The notes under the pieces: model-generated | Seen by the model: only the letters and a program-made list of their open reading frames with translations | Database searches by the model: none | Told to the model about the DNA's origin: nothing | Assembly: GCA_029237915.1 (NCBI GenBank) | Contig: JAQWHD010000046.1 | Span: 1-35,157, forward strand | DNA: 35,157 nt | Source of the DNA: Thalassotalea sp. | GTDB taxonomy: Bacteria; Pseudomonadota; Gammaproteobacteria; Enterobacterales; Alteromonadaceae | Direction of reading: 5' to 3' | Program-made: the position numbers and the translations under genes | Shown here: in pieces, positions 17,409 through 26,086 of the stretch | How positions within the stretch are numbered: the stretch's first letter is position 1 | How the letters are laid out: every line of letters starts with the position of its first letter

Positions 17409-19631
17409 GTGACAGACCCAGATGTTAAATATATCCTAGAAGATTGGCATATTTACCCTGATAAATCTTCTATAGAAAGAGATAACCTAATAACTCATCT
17501 TGAGCCAAAGATCATGGAGGTATTAGTTTATCTGATCATTAATGCCAATCGAGTAGTTAGTAGGGAAGAGTTAACTGAGAAAGTCTGGCAAACAAAATTT
17601 GCCTCAGACGAAGTGATCACTAGGGCAATATCAGTCCTGAGAAAGAAACTCTGCGACACCGGTCGTGTACATAAATTTATTAAAACCATTCCTAAACACG
17701 GCTATATTCTTGAATATGATGACATTGACATTATTAGTAATGTGCCAACTAATGAACTTGAAAACACTAACCAGCCTTCACTATCTACCGTTAATAAAAT
17801 TAACAAAATTATCAGCCCGATAGCGGCAATTATTATTGCCTTAGTATCTATATTGGTATTAATTATTGTCCTTGGTTTTGAGTTTACTACCGCTAAAGTA
17901 GTTAACAAACAACCAATAAATTTAAGGATTGATGAGTTTGATGCATTCGACAACTTACCTTCAAGTGCTATGGTTGCTAGGGTTTTATCTGAACAGTTAA
18001 TCACAACATTAAGTAATTCAGATGCAACCAATATAAACCTTAATGGTGATGACGCAGGGTCAAGTAAGCTTACAAAGGCTGATTTTATCATAGGTGGTGG
18101 TGTTAAAGAGCTCAATAATGAGTATAAAGTTAACGTACACTTTATTGATACTGACACTGGAAACGTACTATGGAGTCAATCATTTGCCGGGCCAAAAGGC
18201 GAATGGCACCAGCTTGTTGATAATATAAGTAGTACCTTAGATTACTTTATGTCGGTGGCCTATGCAGATAATTTAGAACTGAGCCAGTTGTCTTTAAAAA
18301 ATCTACAAGCGGCGTTACTAATACATCAAGCTAAAGAGCTTAGATATATAGGCTCGAAAGACAATATAAGTGTTGCTATTAAAATGCTTGAAAACGCTTC
18401 TGTAATTTATCCTAACGAGTTTAAAGTGCTTTCTGAATTGGCATTAAGTTACTTATTATTTGATGGCATTAACTCCAAAACAGCAAACATTGAACATAAT
18501 GCAATAATTACTAATTTGCTCGATAAACTAAAGTTGTTAAATCAGCAAGATAGCGTGTATTTAAGTGTTGAAGCCGTGATGAATTGGCGAAATAAGTCGA
18601 TAACCTTGCAACAAGCAATTGCAGAGATTGAAGATGTCATTGCTATTGATAGTAATAATGTGGAAATTCTTACTTTACTGGCAAACCTTTACTTTATTAA
18701 TGGCGAAAAGGAACAAGCAAATAAATTATTTAACTTAGCCCTTAACCTTAAGCCTAATTACTACCTAGCGACATTACAATTAGCAAAGCTGCACAGCTCA
18801 ATGCAGCGCAACTCACAAGCAATCAATTTAATTGAAGCATACCTAGTTAATTACTCACAGGAGTTTGAGCTTTATCAACTGCTCGTTGAAATTGAAATGA
18901 GCTTAGGCTCTTTTGCTAGGGCGATTGCTATTGTAAATTCAATATCCGATCAGGTAATAAGTAAGCAGCTACAAGATTACGTAGCCGATAGTTATTATTA
19001 TTTAAATTTACCGCAAAAATCTATTGAGCTGCATCAGGCTAAAGAAATAACAACAAGCTTAACTCTCACCTATAAAAAACAATGTGAGGTATTAATGCTG
19101 CAAGGATTGAATAAACAAGCTAACCCTGCGTGTAAACAGGCACAGCGCAACAGTAGCAGTAAATTTATTTATGCACGTAATTTGATGTTACAAGGGGAAT
19201 ATTTAGATGCTAAGTTGCATTATGGCAAATTATTAGCGGACATAAATGATGATTTCAGTGCAATTGATAATCAAGTATACATAACCCACAAAGTAGATTA
19301 TGTGTGGTTACTGGCCATTACCGGTGACACAACAAAAGCCGCGAAGCTTGCAACATCGCTGCAATCATACATAAAATCTAATCATCGTTCAGGCTACCTT
19401 GGCTATGGCATTGCTGATGTCATATTATCTTTGTCATTAGGCGATAAAGATAATGCGGTAGAGCAGTTCACCTCTGCATTAAATAGTGGTTGGTTACATT
19501 GGTATGATGAACTCTATGCAGGCCCTCACCCAGCGATAAAACAGTTAGAAGATAACATTAACTTTCCGCAATGGATTAACCATATAGACCACTCACTTAA
19601 TTTACAGCGCAGTGCACTTAAGACCTTATAA
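17409..19631 (+). CDS. CadC/ToxR-like membrane transcriptional regulator with TPR-rich C terminus
   Basis: The 740-aa protein has an OmpR/PhoB-type winged helix at about 10-103 (LEPKIMEVLVYLIINANRVVS, REELTEKVW, ITRAISVLRKKL, IKTIPKHGY), one membrane segment at about 136-157, then a roughly 580-residue part predicted to be periplasmic. That part starts with a TolB/CadC-like alpha-beta domain (VLSEQLITTLS...DFIIGGGVKE...VNVHFIDTDTGNVLWSQSF) and continues with helical TPR-like repeats (about 340-660). Such one-component regulators sense envelope signals and bind DNA while anchored in the inner membrane. I chose GTG at 17409 because AAAGGA precedes it by six bases; a TTG at 17379 is possible but lacks a site. 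No obvious target operon is adjacent. Confidence 0.85.
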   Translation: MTDPDVKYILEDWHIYPDKSSIERDNLITHLEPKIMEVLVYLIINANRVVSREELTEKVWQTKFASDEVITRAISVLRKKLCDTGRVHKFIKTIPKHGYILEYDDIDIISNVPTNELENTNQPSLSTVNKINKIISPIAAIIIALVSILVLIIVLGFEFTTAKVVNKQPINLRIDEFDAFDNLPSSAMVARVLSEQLITTLSNSDATNINLNGDDAGSSKLTKADFIIGGGVKELNNEYKVNVHFIDTDTGNVLWSQSFAGPKGEWHQLVDNISSTLDYFMSVAYADNLELSQLSLKNLQAALLIHQAKELRYIGSKDNISVAIKMLENASVIYPNEFKVLSELALSYLLFDGINSKTANIEHNAIITNLLDKLKLLNQQDSVYLSVEAVMNWRNKSITLQQAIAEIEDVIAIDSNNVEILTLLANLYFINGEKEQANKLFNLALNLKPNYYLATLQLAKLHSSMQRNSQAINLIEAYLVNYSQEFELYQLLVEIEMSLGSFARAIAIVNSISDQVISKQLQDYVADSYYYLNLPQKSIELHQAKEITTSLTLTYKKQCEVLMLQGLNKQANPACKQAQRNSSSKFIYARNLMLQGEYLDAKLHYGKLLADINDDFSAIDNQVYITHKVDYVWLLAITGDTTKAAKLATSLQSYIKSNHRSGYLGYGIADVILSLSLGDKDNAVEQFTSALNSGWLHWYDELYAGPHPAIKQLEDNINFPQWINHIDHSLNLQRSALKTL

Positions 19632-19649
19632 CAAGTTATTATAAGGTCT
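19621..19649 (+). terminator. Terminator-like hairpin overlapping the CadC-like gene stop
   Basis: A perfect 11-bp stem (AGACCTTATAA / TTATAAGGTCT) with a 7-base loop contains the TAA stop codon itself. Only a broken T-rich stretch (CTCTTTCTATGTTT) follows, so termination strength is uncertain. Confidence 0.5.
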
Positions 19650-19866
19650 ATGACTCTTTCTATGTTTAAACCTAAATAATCATCACCCAGGTGCTGCCAT
19701 ACGTTAGCTAATGTATAAAACAATCATTGATGCACAGTTTACTTGTGATATTTTAAGGTGCTGTGTTTTGTCTTTTTGTTTTGTAGTTTTGTTTTGCAAT
19801 ATGAGAACAATCAGCCTTAGTTAGCTTTTTGCCCTAGAGGGAAGGAGTAGAGGTGCTTTTATAGTG

Positions 19867-19936
19867 TTTGAAGCTATATGTTTGAAGCTATATGTTTAAA
19901 GTTCTAGGTCTGAAGTTCTAGGTCTGAAGTTCTAGC
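19867..19936. repeat. Five-unit 14-bp tandem array
   Basis: Units are TTTGAAGCTATATG (twice, identical), TTTAAAGTTCTAGG, TCTGAAGTTCTAGG and TCTGAAGTTCTAGC. The unit length is twice seven and the later units carry the TTCTAG core that also forms the heptamer array at 26087-26163. The gradual change from unit to unit suggests slippage followed by drift. Confidence 0.85.
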
Positions 19937-19967
19937 GGGGAGCTTAACGGCTTGATTATATAAAAGC

Positions 19968-19997
19968 AAAAATCACCATATTACTATGGTGATTTTT
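19968..19997 (-). terminator. Bidirectional terminator after the DUF3718 gene
   Basis: A perfect 13-bp stem (AAAAATCACCATA / TATGGTGATTTTT) with a TTAC loop; T runs follow on both strands. It lies 34 bp beyond the stop of the minus-strand DUF3718 gene. Confidence 0.85.
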
Positions 19998-20008
19998 TAT
20001 TTCAATTT

Positions 20009-20036
20009 GATTAAAGATTAAAGATTAAAGATTAAA
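20009..20036. repeat. Four tandem copies of GATTAAA
   Basis: Four exact 7-bp copies, the last of which contains the stop codon of the minus-strand DUF3718 gene (TTA on the plus strand at 20032-20034). The array therefore extends the 3' untranslated region and does not change the protein. Confidence 0.85.
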
Positions 20037-20382
20037 AATTAACAAAAATCTTTTCATTGTTTAAAGCAACATCTTCAATGCTAACACCACCTAAACTATC
20101 ATTTAATTTGTCTGATGTTTTAAACGCGCCGTTATTTGCGGCAAAGTCAGCAATATTTTCACCGTTACATACTACTTTTAAAGCAACTGTTTTGGTTTTT
20201 AAACGATAGCTATCAACTGTTTTATTAAAACGTATCGTGTTATTAGATTTAGCTGCTACACAAACATCGATTAAAGCATTTTCCATATAGCTCGACATTG
20301 CTGGCTCAGCTGATGCTGTATTAATTGAACCTAACATTAAAACTGTAGTTGCTGTAGTTACTAGTAATTTATAAGTATTCAT
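20032..20382 (-). CDS. Secreted DUF3718 family protein
   Basis: The 116-aa protein starts with a classic signal peptide (MNTYKLLVTTATTVLML..., cleavage likely after ASA at residue 25), so the mature protein of about 90 residues is periplasmic. It contains two cysteines (in LIDVCVAAKSN and KVVCNGENIADFA) that could form a disulfide. The pattern C...NNTIRFNKTVDSYRLK...VCNG.NI..FA matches the small DUF3718 family known from Shewanella, Vibrio and relatives, of unknown function. AGGAAAAC precedes the ATG. It is monocistronic, with its own terminator and a long AT-rich upstream region, which suggests independent regulation. Confidence 0.75.
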   Translation of the reverse strand: MNTYKLLVTTATTVLMLGSINTASAEPAMSSYMENALIDVCVAAKSNNTIRFNKTVDSYRLKTKTVALKVVCNGENIADFAANNGAFKTSDKLNDSLGGVSIEDVALNNEKIFVNF

Positions 20383-20930
20383 AATTTGTTTTCCTATATA
20401 TGTGTCTAATTAATTTGTTTGTTTAAATTTTTTATTTGTTATTGCTGCTGGAACACATTAATTAAAGCTTTTTTTGTTATTAAAAACCTGATAAAAACAT
20501 GAGGAATAGGTATTTAATATCTATATGAATTGTTAAGAATCAGCTAGTTAGGTGCTTAGTTGTGTGGAGTGTGTGTAAATTGACGTTTTTTCATTATAAA
20601 AACAGATAGAAATTGTCTTTATGGCTTAAAACGCAAAAACTAAAAAAATATTTTTTAATTTTAAATCGCTTAAAGTGAATAAATAATCACCGCTAGGTTG
20701 TCTGTGGTTAATTTTTCTTGTCTTTTACCTCAGGGCCGCAATATATTAAGGCTTTAACGTTGCCAATAATAATTGTGCTACAAGGGTAAGTTATTATTTA
20801 ATAATAGAAAAATTGTTAGATATTTATGAAGAATAAACGGTTATTAAACTTTTGTTTTTTATATTTTGAACTAATCTTTAATTAGATACAGAGCAAACAT
20901 AACAATGACAACTTTTTTGGGGATAATGAT
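20383..20930. other. 548-bp AT-rich spacer between divergent DUF3718 and CBS genes
   Basis: No open reading frame, tRNA or convincing hairpin is seen. It is strongly AT-rich with several A/T tracts, and must carry the promoters of both divergent genes, but I could not pick out a confident -35/-10 pair. Its length would leave room for a small RNA or extended regulation; nothing in the sequence shows either. Confidence 0.5.
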
Positions 20931-21359
20931 ATGCAATCATTACAAGTTAAAGACTATATGAACACCCATCCTGTTACCTTTAAAGCTAACATGGCAATAG
21001 AAGAAGCTTCAGAATTACTAATTAATTCAGGTCAGTTGGGAGGCCCGGTTGTAGATGACCACGGTTTATTAGTAGGGTTTCTGTCAGAATCTGATTTGTT
21101 AGCTAAAATACTTGAAACGGGTTATTACAGTGAACATGTTAGTTCTGTCGATCAATTAATGCGAACCGATGTGCTTACTATGAAGCCGTATACAAGTATT
21201 GTAGAGCTAGCGCAGACAATGTTACAAGCCAAACCTAAAGTCTATCCAGTTGTTGCTGATGACGGATCTTTACTTGGTACCATAAGTCGTAATAATGTAC
21301 TAAAAGCAATTGATTGCTCGATTAAAGATAGTTTTCATGTAACGACGAAAACAGGTTAG
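20931..21359 (+). CDS. Stand-alone twin-CBS-domain protein
   Basis: The 142-aa cytosolic protein consists almost entirely of two CBS motifs (about 7-60 and 72-130), with the typical VKDYMNTHPVTFKANMAIEEA, GPVVDDHGLLVGFLSESDLL, MRTDVLTMKPYTSI and YPVVADDGSLLGTISRNNVL stretches. A CBS pair (Bateman module) normally binds adenosine nucleotides or SAM and regulates a partner; here no catalytic domain is attached and the partner is unknown. GGGGAT precedes the ATG. A terminator follows, so the gene is monocistronic. Confidence 0.9.
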   Translation: MQSLQVKDYMNTHPVTFKANMAIEEASELLINSGQLGGPVVDDHGLLVGFLSESDLLAKILETGYYSEHVSSVDQLMRTDVLTMKPYTSIVELAQTMLQAKPKVYPVVADDGSLLGTISRNNVLKAIDCSIKDSFHVTTKTG

Positions 21360-21380
21360 TCCCTAAGTGATTATCATTAA

Positions 21381-21412
21381 CCAAAGGCAGCAATAGCTGC
21401 CTTTTGGCTTTT
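21381..21412 (+). terminator. Terminator after the CBS gene
   Basis: A 9-bp stem (AAAGGCAGC / GCTGCCTTT) with an AATA loop, extended by CC/GG across a bulged T and followed by CTTTT. Confidence 0.8.
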
Positions 21413-21574
21413 AAAGTTATAAACATTGAAACAATAAATAGTAGCCATAGTGCAAATAGTGCAAGCTTGCTTAATATTTACAAGTTTATTTTAAATATAC
21501 AGCAAGGCTATATTTAATGTTTTGGCCATAACTGTTAAAATCCCATTAATTTTTAAACGTCTTTTGAGCATATT

Positions 21575-24500
21575 TTGTCTAGCATTTCTAACGATATCCA
21601 ATCTTTATTTGATCCTCTATTTCAACAACTTAGAAAAGTTAGACGTTGTGACCATTTTTTATTGAAAAAAAGGCTGCACAACACTAAAAAAATTAGTAAT
21701 AGTGAAAAACAACTATCTGCCATTGCAAACATCTCAAAAGCTATCGACTTATCCATCACCAAGAAGCAGCAATTACTTAGTGCCATTCCTAAAATTGAAT
21801 ACCCGGAGCAATTACCGGTAAGTCAAAGTAGCGATCGCATTAAAGAAGTTATAAAAGCCAATCAAGTAGTGATTATTGCCGGCGAGACGGGGTCAGGTAA
21901 AACCACGCAAATACCTAAAATTTGTTTAGAACTTGGCCGTGGTGTTGAAGGCTTTATTGGCCATACTCAACCAAGGCGTATTGCCGCTCGAACTGTTGCC
22001 ACTAGGATAGCTGAAGAGCTCAACAGTAAGTTAGGTGAGCAGGTTGGTTATAAGGTTCGCTTTACAGACCAAGTAAGTGACAATACCTACATTAAATTAA
22101 TGACCGACGGTATTTTACTTGCTGAAATGCAAAAAGACCGGTTGTTGCGCCAGTACGACACCATTATTATTGATGAAGCGCACGAACGTAGCTTGAATAT
22201 CGATTTTATTTTAGGTTATTTAAAACAAGTATTAGCAAAGCGCCCAGATTTAAAAGTAATTATTACCTCGGCAACCATAGATCCTGAAAAGTTTTCTAAA
22301 CATTTCAATAATGCCCCCATTATAGAGGTGTCCGGGCGAACATACCCTGTAGATATTCACTATCAACCTTTATCTGAGAACGATAGCGATTACGTCAGTG
22401 GCATTATTTCAGCGGTTGACGCTCTCGACTCATTGCCTATGGGGGATATTTTGGTATTTCTTAATGGTGAGCGAGAAATTCGTGATGTTGCACACGCATT
22501 AGAAAAAGAAAACTTACGTGATACTCAAATATTACCCCTGTTTTCAAGGTTAACGGTTAGCGAACAAAACAAAATTTTCGCCCCGCATCGAGGCCGAAAT
22601 ATCGTTCTAGCGACTAACGTTGCCGAAACATCACTAACAGTGCCTGGTATTAGATATGTTATCGACCCAGGAACTGCTCGTATTTCAAGGTACAGCTACC
22701 GCACTAAAGTGCAACGTTTACCTATTGAAGCAATTTCCCAAGCTAGTGCTAATCAACGCTCTGGTCGTTGTGGCCGTGTTGCTGCGGGTGTTTGTATCCG
22801 CTTATACAGTGAAGAAGACTTCTTATCGCGTCCAGAATTTACCGACCCTGAAATTATTCGCACTAATTTAGCTACGGTAATACTGCAAATGTTATCTCTT
22901 GGCTTGGGGGAAATACATAAATTCCCATTTGTGCAAGCGCCAGATAGCCGCAATATTAGCGATGGTATGCGCTTGTTAGAAGAGATCGCTGCAATTGAGT
23001 CAGCGAAAACAGACTTACCTAAATTAACGCAAACGGGTCGTAATATTGCGCGTTTTCCAATTGATCCGCGTTTAGCAAAAATGCTTATTACAGCAGAGCA
23101 GAATGGTTGTGCACAGCAAGCTTCTATCATTGTTGCCGCGCTAAGTATCCAAGACCCTCGTGAACGCCCAATGGAGAAACAACAAGCCGCTGATCAAAGC
23201 CATAACCGTTTCAAGAACAAAAATTCAGACTACATTAGCTTATTAAACCTTTGGCTTTATATTAAGCAAAAGCAGAAAGAGCTTAGTAGTAATCAATTTA
23301 GGCAGATGTGTAAGAAGGAATATCTATCGTATTTAAGAATACGTGAGTGGCAGGATATTTTTAATCAACTTAAACAAACATTTATCGAAAATAAATGGAG
23401 TTGGCCTGATTTTGACATGTCATTTGATGCCGAGGCTGTAGCGGCTGATAACGCGAGCTCTGGCAAGAACAATAACAAGAGCAATGACAAGAGCAGTGAC
23501 AAGAGCAATGAAGATAGTAAGTACGATAATTTACACCAATCAATCTTATCGGGTTTATTAAGCCATATTGGTAACTTAGATGAAAACCGTGAATACAAAG
23601 GCGCAAGGGGCAGTAAGTTTTATATCTTCCCAGGCTCAGGTTTGGCTAAGAAATCACCGAAATGGTTAATGGCGACAGAGCTTGTTGAAACTAGCCGTTT
23701 GTTTGCTCGTATGTGTGCGAAAATTGATGTGGCTTGGCTTGAAGAGCTTGCCGTGCATTTAATTAAACGTAATTACTCTGAGCCTCATTGGGAAAAGAAA
23801 CGAGGCGCAATTGCCGCGTTTGAGCAAGTAAGCCTTTATGGTTTGGTTATTGTTGCTAAAAGGGCAGTTAACTTTTCTAAAATCGACCCTGTAGTGTGTC
23901 GTGAAATATTTATTCGTGAAGCTCTGGTTCACAGTGATACCACAATCAATGAAAAATTCTTACAGCAAAACAATGCGTTAGTTGCTCAAATTGAAGATTT
24001 AGAAGATAAAGCTCGTCGCAAAGACTTTTTAGTAGAAGAAGATGATTTAGTGCAGTTCTACTTAGATATATTACCAGAGACTGTTGTCTGTCAGGTGAGC
24101 TTTTTAAGTTGGTGGAAACAGGCGAAAAGAAAAAATCCACAGTTACTTAACTTCTCTAAAGAGCAGTTATTAAAGCAAGATCAAAAACTCAGTGCTAAAG
24201 ATTACCCGGTAACTTGGCAACAAGACAAGCTGACACTGCCATTAACCTATAACTTTGCGCCAGGGGACGTTGATGATGGGATAAGCGTTAATATCCCTGT
24301 TGGCATTTTAAATCAGATAAATGAACAAGGTTTTGATTGGTTAATTCCGGCATTAAGGTTAGAGCTTATTACGGCGTTAATTCGCAGCCTTGCCAAGCAA
24401 CATCGTAAGAACTTTGTCCCAGCGCCTAATTATGCACAAGCTTGTTTCGATACCATAGATGCATCTTCGGGTAGTATTACTGATGCCATGGCTAAGCAGC

Positions 24501-25564
24501 TGTTACGTATGACAGGCGTACGTTTACCTGAAGATTGCTTTGATTGGTCAAGCTTACCTGAACATTTAAAAATGAATTTTAAAGTAGTAAGCCATAAAGG
24601 TAAGTTACTTAAGCAAGGTAGAGACTTAAGCCAATTAAAAGATGAGCTGCAAGGTAAAGTAAAAGAGTCAATTAAGCAGGTTGCCGATAAAGGTATTGAG
24701 CGTGAAAATATTAAAGAATGGGATTTTAAAGCCATTCCTAAATCGTATGAAAAGAAAGCCGCCAATATTACTATTCAAGCATTTCCGGCACTTGTTGATC
24801 ATAAAAAAGATGTCGCAATAGAGCTATTTGAACATCAAAGCCAAGCAGAGCAGGCTATGCTCAAAGGCTTAACCAGAATGGTATTGTTAAATATCCCTTC
24901 ACCCATTAAATATCTTGAGGCTAAATTACCTAATAAAGCTAAGCTAGGTTTGTATTTTAATCCGTTTGGTAAAATTAGTGACTTACTTGATGATTGTATT
25001 GAAGGCTGCGCTCAGCAACTGATCAAAGACAGTGGTGAGCTGCCATACGATAAGGCAGGTTTTGATAAAGCCCGAGATTTAATTCGAGCCGAAATAGCAG
25101 ATAAAGTATTAGCCAGCGCTATTAAGCTTGAGCAAATACTGTCACTTCGCCATGAAATAGCTAAAAAAATGAAAGGCAGTATTGGCCTTAATGTAATACA
25201 AGCACACGCCGATATTAAACAACAATTAGAAGCTTTGATCTTTAAAGGATTTGTTAGCGCCAGTGGTGTCGAAAAGCTCGATAATATTCTTAGGTATCTT
25301 AAAGCACTTATTCGCCGTATGGAAAAACTTCCAATTGATCCTAACCAAGACAGATTAAAATTAATTGATGTTGAAAAGGCCACAGATTTATATAAAGCAC
25401 TATTAAATCAACAACCGAAAAACCAACCTTTAAGCTCAGATGTTTTAGATATTCGTTGGATGCTAGAAGAGTTTAGAGTGTCATTATTCGCCCAAAACAT
25501 AGGTACATCAGCTCCTATATCGTTGAAACGCATAAAAAATGCGATAGCGGCAATCGACGGTTAA
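21575..25564 (+). CDS. hrpA: ATP-dependent RNA helicase HrpA (DEAH box)
   Basis: HrpA is a cytoplasmic DEAH/RHA helicase that acts on mRNA and stalled or collided ribosomes in E. coli. The 1329-aa protein (E. coli about 1300) has motif I GETGSGKT (103-110), HTQPRRIAART (130-140), DEAH (200-203), SAT (232-234), and TNVAETSLTVPGIRYVID with QRSGRCGRVAAG in the second RecA domain. HA2/OB regions and the long HrpA-specific C-terminal DUF3418 region follow. The start is TTG at 21575; no in-frame ATG occurs before about residue 176, and residues after the TTG align with the family. A poly-Asn/Lys/Ser insertion at 630-647 comes from a 12-bp tandem repeat. PilZ follows with its own promoter. Confidence 0.95.
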   Translation: MSSISNDIQSLFDPLFQQLRKVRRCDHFLLKKRLHNTKKISNSEKQLSAIANISKAIDLSITKKQQLLSAIPKIEYPEQLPVSQSSDRIKEVIKANQVVIIAGETGSGKTTQIPKICLELGRGVEGFIGHTQPRRIAARTVATRIAEELNSKLGEQVGYKVRFTDQVSDNTYIKLMTDGILLAEMQKDRLLRQYDTIIIDEAHERSLNIDFILGYLKQVLAKRPDLKVIITSATIDPEKFSKHFNNAPIIEVSGRTYPVDIHYQPLSENDSDYVSGIISAVDALDSLPMGDILVFLNGEREIRDVAHALEKENLRDTQILPLFSRLTVSEQNKIFAPHRGRNIVLATNVAETSLTVPGIRYVIDPGTARISRYSYRTKVQRLPIEAISQASANQRSGRCGRVAAGVCIRLYSEEDFLSRPEFTDPEIIRTNLATVILQMLSLGLGEIHKFPFVQAPDSRNISDGMRLLEEIAAIESAKTDLPKLTQTGRNIARFPIDPRLAKMLITAEQNGCAQQASIIVAALSIQDPRERPMEKQQAADQSHNRFKNKNSDYISLLNLWLYIKQKQKELSSNQFRQMCKKEYLSYLRIREWQDIFNQLKQTFIENKWSWPDFDMSFDAEAVAADNASSGKNNNKSNDKSSDKSNEDSKYDNLHQSILSGLLSHIGNLDENREYKGARGSKFYIFPGSGLAKKSPKWLMATELVETSRLFARMCAKIDVAWLEELAVHLIKRNYSEPHWEKKRGAIAAFEQVSLYGLVIVAKRAVNFSKIDPVVCREIFIREALVHSDTTINEKFLQQNNALVAQIEDLEDKARRKDFLVEEDDLVQFYLDILPETVVCQVSFLSWWKQAKRKNPQLLNFSKEQLLKQDQKLSAKDYPVTWQQDKLTLPLTYNFAPGDVDDGISVNIPVGILNQINEQGFDWLIPALRLELITALIRSLAKQHRKNFVPAPNYAQACFDTIDASSGSITDAMAKQLLRMTGVRLPEDCFDWSSLPEHLKMNFKVVSHKGKLLKQGRDLSQLKDELQGKVKESIKQVADKGIERENIKEWDFKAIPKSYEKKAANITIQAFPALVDHKKDVAIELFEHQSQAEQAMLKGLTRMVLLNIPSPIKYLEAKLPNKAKLGLYFNPFGKISDLLDDCIEGCAQQLIKDSGELPYDKAGFDKARDLIRAEIADKVLASAIKLEQILSLRHEIAKKMKGSIGLNVIQAHADIKQQLEALIFKGFVSASGVEKLDNILRYLKALIRRMEKLPIDPNQDRLKLIDVEKATDLYKALLNQQPKNQPLSSDVLDIRWMLEEFRVSLFAQNIGTSAPISLKRIKNAIAAIDG
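23474..23509 (+). repeat. In-frame 12-bp tandem repeat in hrpA
   Basis: Three 12-bp units (variants of GACAAGAGCAAT) encode Asn/Asp-Lys-Ser-Asn/Ser three times, in a hydrophilic stretch at HrpA residues 634-645. Being a multiple of 3 the array keeps frame and probably forms a flexible linker. Confidence 0.85.
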
Positions 25565-25597
25565 CGGTATTCTATTTTAGATAGTTAACTGATTTTA

Positions 25598-25626
25598 TTG
25601 ACATTACTCAGCTAAAACCCTATAAA
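25598..25626 (+). promoter_or_regulatory. Near-consensus sigma-70 promoter for the PilZ gene
   Basis: TTGACA (25598-25603), a 17-bp spacer and TATAAA (25621-25626) match the sigma-70 consensus in 11 of 12 positions. The predicted start site lies about 25 bp before the PilZ ATG. Confidence 0.8.
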
Positions 25627-25657
25627 TATACAGGTTGTTATTCATTTAGAGGTACCT

Positions 25658-25972
25658 ATGCAAGACTTTAAGCAAGGGTTTGATGAAGGAAGAGCGTGCT
25701 TTCGCACTATGATAAATCAGGAGTTAACGATTACGTTAATTGATGATGAAAATAATTTAGAAGTAGCGGCTAATTGCCGAGATATCAGTGAAACTGGGGT
25801 GGCGTTAGAAATAAGCCATCCGGTAGATGTTGGTACATTAATTAAAATCCATCTAGATTGTGATGATCAAATGTCGGTACCTTTAATGCATTGCCGAGGC
25901 CGTGTACAACGCTGTGAAGTTGAAAGTGACGAGTTATTCTTACTAGCAGTTGAAATACTTGATTGCGAATAG
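25658..25972 (+). CDS. Single-domain PilZ protein (c-di-GMP receptor)
   Basis: The 104-aa cytosolic protein is a lone PilZ domain. It carries both parts of the c-di-GMP binding motif: RACFR (R12 and R16, RxxxR) and DISETG (D42, S44, G47, D/NxSxxG), so ligand binding is expected. Such small PilZ proteins work as adaptors in motility, pilus or biofilm control, but no such genes are nearby. AGAGG lies in front of the ATG and a strong promoter precedes it, so it should be expressed independently of hrpA. Confidence 0.88.
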   Translation: MQDFKQGFDEGRACFRTMINQELTITLIDDENNLEVAANCRDISETGVALEISHPVDVGTLIKIHLDCDDQMSVPLMHCRGRVQRCEVESDELFLLAVEILDCE

Positions 25973-26030
25973 CTGCTTAAAAAACTGAGTGTTAATAAGC
26001 TCAATGTTAATTAGCAACAGATCCCAAATA

Positions 26031-26069
26031 ATAAAGGCAAACTACTAATTACTTAGGGTTTGCCTTTAT
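26031..26069. terminator. Terminator between convergent PilZ and rlmI genes
   Basis: A perfect 12-bp stem (ATAAAGGCAAAC / GTTTGCCTTTAT) around a 15-base loop, 58 bp after the PilZ stop. The T run is short, so efficiency is uncertain. Confidence 0.65.
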
Positions 26070-26086
26070 CGTTTCTAGCTTTACAC

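Larger units (their letters stand above)
19632..20031. other. 400-bp gene-free spacer with two tandem arrays
   Basis: No coding sequence is supported here. Reading left to right it holds the downstream arm of a hairpin, a five-unit 14-bp array (19867-19936), a terminator (19968-19997) and the start of a GATTAAA array that runs into the 3' end of the DUF3718 gene. Confidence 0.7.

Noticed and set aside
17702-18157. 151-codon minus-strand frame with hydrophobic stretches
   Set aside because: It is the antisense of the membrane segment and adjoining part of the CadC-like gene, which explains its hydrophobic look.
22753-23606. Several minus-strand frames inside hrpA, one Ser/Leu- or Cys/His-rich
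   Set aside because: Shadows of hrpA; the odd composition comes from reading the 12-bp repeat in antisense.
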